Assembly: GCA_028345195.1 (NCBI GenBank)
Contig: JAOMCX010000002.1
Coordinates: 62,001 to 126,000 of the forward strand
Length of the DNA: 64,000 nucleotides
Direction of reading: 5' to 3'
Source of the DNA: Candidatus Nitrosopelagicus sp.
GTDB taxonomy: Archaea > Thermoproteota > Nitrososphaeria > Nitrososphaerales > Nitrosopumilaceae
The notes under the pieces are model-generated. The model ran no database searches. It was not told the DNA's origin and worked only from the letters and a program-made list of their open reading frames with translations. The translations under genes were made by a program, and so were the position numbers. Of this stretch, positions 62,985 through 64,000 are shown one piece after another; the first letter of the stretch is position 1; each line of letters begins with the position of its first letter.

Positions 62985-63057
62985 ATTTTTTGATAAAATA
63001 TGTCATTTTTAGCGTTTCTAGGTAAACCCATTAATTGTATAATTTTTCAATACTAGT

Positions 63058-63381
63058 ATGGATTCAGATGAAAAACGATTGAAACAAGAAGATTGTAATG
63101 AAGATGAGATAGGAACAGGGGTTCTAACATTAACTAACAAACGTATTGCATTTGATAAAAGAAAAAGTAGAATCGCAGATTTTTCAACAAAAATGGGTGA
63201 AACTGTAATTGATGTTCCTTTAGATCAAGTAGATGTTTGGAAGGAAGGAAGATTTATCAAAAAAATCTGTTTCAAAGTTAAAACAGATACGGATGAAAAG
63301 TCATACAAATTTGGCGTTATGGGAACAGGCGGATGGTTAGAAGAAATTCAAGATGCCATAGAAGATTTTAAGAATCAATAA
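63058..63381 (+). CDS. Small PH/GRAM-like domain protein
   Basis: A 107-residue soluble protein. The sequence GTGVLTLTNKRIAFDKRKSR followed by IDVPLDQVDVWKEGRFIKKICFKVKT and WLEEIQDAIEDFKN has the alternating beta strands and final helix of a pleckstrin-homology-like (bPH/GRAM) domain. Ligand unknown. It overlaps tsaD by seven bases at the 3' ends. Confidence 0.65.
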   Translation: MDSDEKRLKQEDCNEDEIGTGVLTLTNKRIAFDKRKSRIADFSTKMGETVIDVPLDQVDVWKEGRFIKKICFKVKTDTDEKSYKFGVMGTGGWLEEIQDAIEDFKNQ

Positions 63382-64000
63382 AGAACATCTACACTATCCA
63401 ATCTCCAAGATTGTTTAACAAAAGTATCTTTCATTTTTGCACCAGGATATACACTAGATTCTCTTATACCAGTTATTGCAATTTGTGAACCACAATCACC
63501 TGCATAATTTAGAGGTACAACAAAGAATTTTGCTTTTTGTCTTTTACATACATCTTCTAACATAGAAGACAATCTTTTGTTTGCAGCAACCCCTCCAACT
63601 ATCATAATTTCATTTTTTCTAGTAAATGCAAGAGCTCTCTCAGTTGCTTCAGCAATCATAGCAAATGCAGTTTCTTGTAATGAATAACATGCATCCTCAA
63701 CTCCTTTTGATGTACTTTGTTTTGCTGCTGACAGTAAACCAGAAAATGATACATCATTTCCTTTTACTGCATATGGCAGATCAATGTAATTAGTCGACTT
63801 GTTTGCTAATTCTTCAATTTTTCTTCCACATGGTGAAGCAAATCCTAATGATCGTCCAAACTGATCTAAGAGTTGACCTAAAGTAATGTCTAGAGTTTCA
63901 CCAAAGACTCTCCATCTTCCAGCAGAGAATGCAAGAATCATAGTATGACCGCCTGAAACAAGAAGTACAAGTGGATTTTTTGCACCAGTTAGAAGTTTAC
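63375..64000 (-). CDS. kae1: tRNA N6-threonylcarbamoyladenosine synthase TsaD/Kae1, partial
   Basis: The C-terminal ~208 residues of the universal Kae1/TsaD protein; the 5' end is beyond the right edge. The frame reads back from 64000 through PLVLLVSGGHTMILAFSAG, then GRKIEELANKSTNYIDLPYAVKGNDVSFSGLL, IVGGVAANKRLSSML and YAGDCGSQIAITG, the ATPase/sugar kinase-fold motifs. It makes the t6A37 modification. No Bud32 kinase domain is fused at the end; the chain stops at WRLDSVDVLY. Confidence 0.94.
   Translation of the reverse strand, partial: KLLTGAKNPLVLLVSGGHTMILAFSAGRWRVFGETLDITLGQLLDQFGRSLGFASPCGRKIEELANKSTNYIDLPYAVKGNDVSFSGLLSAAKQSTSKGVEDACYSLQETAFAMIAEATERALAFTRKNEIMIVGGVAANKRLSSMLEDVCKRQKAKFFVVPLNYAGDCGSQIAITGIRESSVYPGAKMKDTFVKQSWRLDSVDVLY

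Overview
The window reads as chromosome of an ammonia-oxidising archaeon (Thaumarchaeota/Nitrososphaerota, Nitrosopumilus-like). The base composition is strongly AT-rich. The information-processing genes are archaeal: TBP, Alba, MCM, GINS, RFC large and small subunits, aIF5B, aIF6, L7Ae, S28e, L24e, L37e and an Sm-like protein. There are also marker steps of the 3-hydroxypropionate/4-hydroxybutyrate (HP/HB) carbon-fixation cycle: a three-gene biotin-dependent acetyl/propionyl-CoA carboxylase, a 4-hydroxybutyryl-CoA dehydratase and an ADP-forming acyl-CoA synthetase beside it. This is core genome. I see no insertion sequence, integrase, CRISPR array, rRNA or phage gene, and no gene-free stretch longer than about 300 bases.

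Layout. 1-2044: start of a complex I operon (nuoA-B-C-D, minus strand; nuoD runs off the left edge). 2133-6166: peroxiredoxin, then the carboxylase operon. 6227-9691: rfcL between two unknown genes, a membrane-tethered winged-helix protein and a small zinc protein. 9781-15697: an IMPase-like phosphatase, a ferredoxin-NADP reductase-like protein, glutamyl-tRNA reductase, tRNA-Asp, tRNA-Lys, argH and a DUF59 protein. 15694-18972: succinate dehydrogenase sdhA-C-D-B. 19065-22364: PadR regulator, isocitrate-lyase-superfamily enzyme, Alba and a HEAT-repeat protein divergent from it, tRNA-Ala, second FNR-like paralogue. 22421-28931: nucleotidyltransferase, IlvE, a sugar-modification-like trio, ferritin, a PLP enzyme fused to a rhodanese domain, an ASCH protein and TBP. 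28956-32655: transaldolase, split transketolase and a transketolase-N/ribulose-phosphate 3-epimerase fusion. 32779-35894: DCC protein, leucyl aminopeptidase, lipid-linked sugar phosphotransferase. 35895-41775: replication block (Hel308, MCM, GINS, with RFC small subunit divergent). 42121-50340: tRNA-Ser, ferredoxin, aIF6, HisS, archease, thioredoxin, the aIF5B-Ndk-L24e-S28e-L7Ae operon, phosphohexomutase, tRNA-Leu. 50393-55471: PurU-like, creatininase family, Sm-like, L37e, coiled-coil protein, RpiA, dihydroorotase-like, tRNA-Ala. 55513-58454: three proteins with similar C-terminal zinc ribbons, a thioredoxin and a signal peptidase. 58457-64000: HP/HB genes, RNase H-like, membrane protein and the C-terminal part of TsaD/Kae1.

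How the genes fit together. Carbon enters through the carboxylase and the 4-hydroxybutyrate branch of the HP/HB cycle; succinate dehydrogenase and complex I connect it to respiration. Transaldolase, transketolase, ribulose-phosphate epimerase and RpiA make pentose phosphates. Operons are very compact, with many ATGA or TAATG overlaps. Several genes have TATA-like boxes about 24-31 bases before the start codon, which suggests leaderless transcripts. Many convergent neighbours overlap by 4-9 bases.

I did not find a clearly new multi-gene system. The best leads are the transketolase-epimerase fusion, a glutamyl-tRNA reductase with Ser where the catalytic Cys is expected, the PLP-rhodanese fusion, the Alba/HEAT pair with overlapping divergent start codons, the PadR operator overlapping its own start, the zinc-ribbon gene cluster, and an exact 66-bp tandem duplication in the signal peptidase tail. 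All family calls come from reading motifs; no database search was run.
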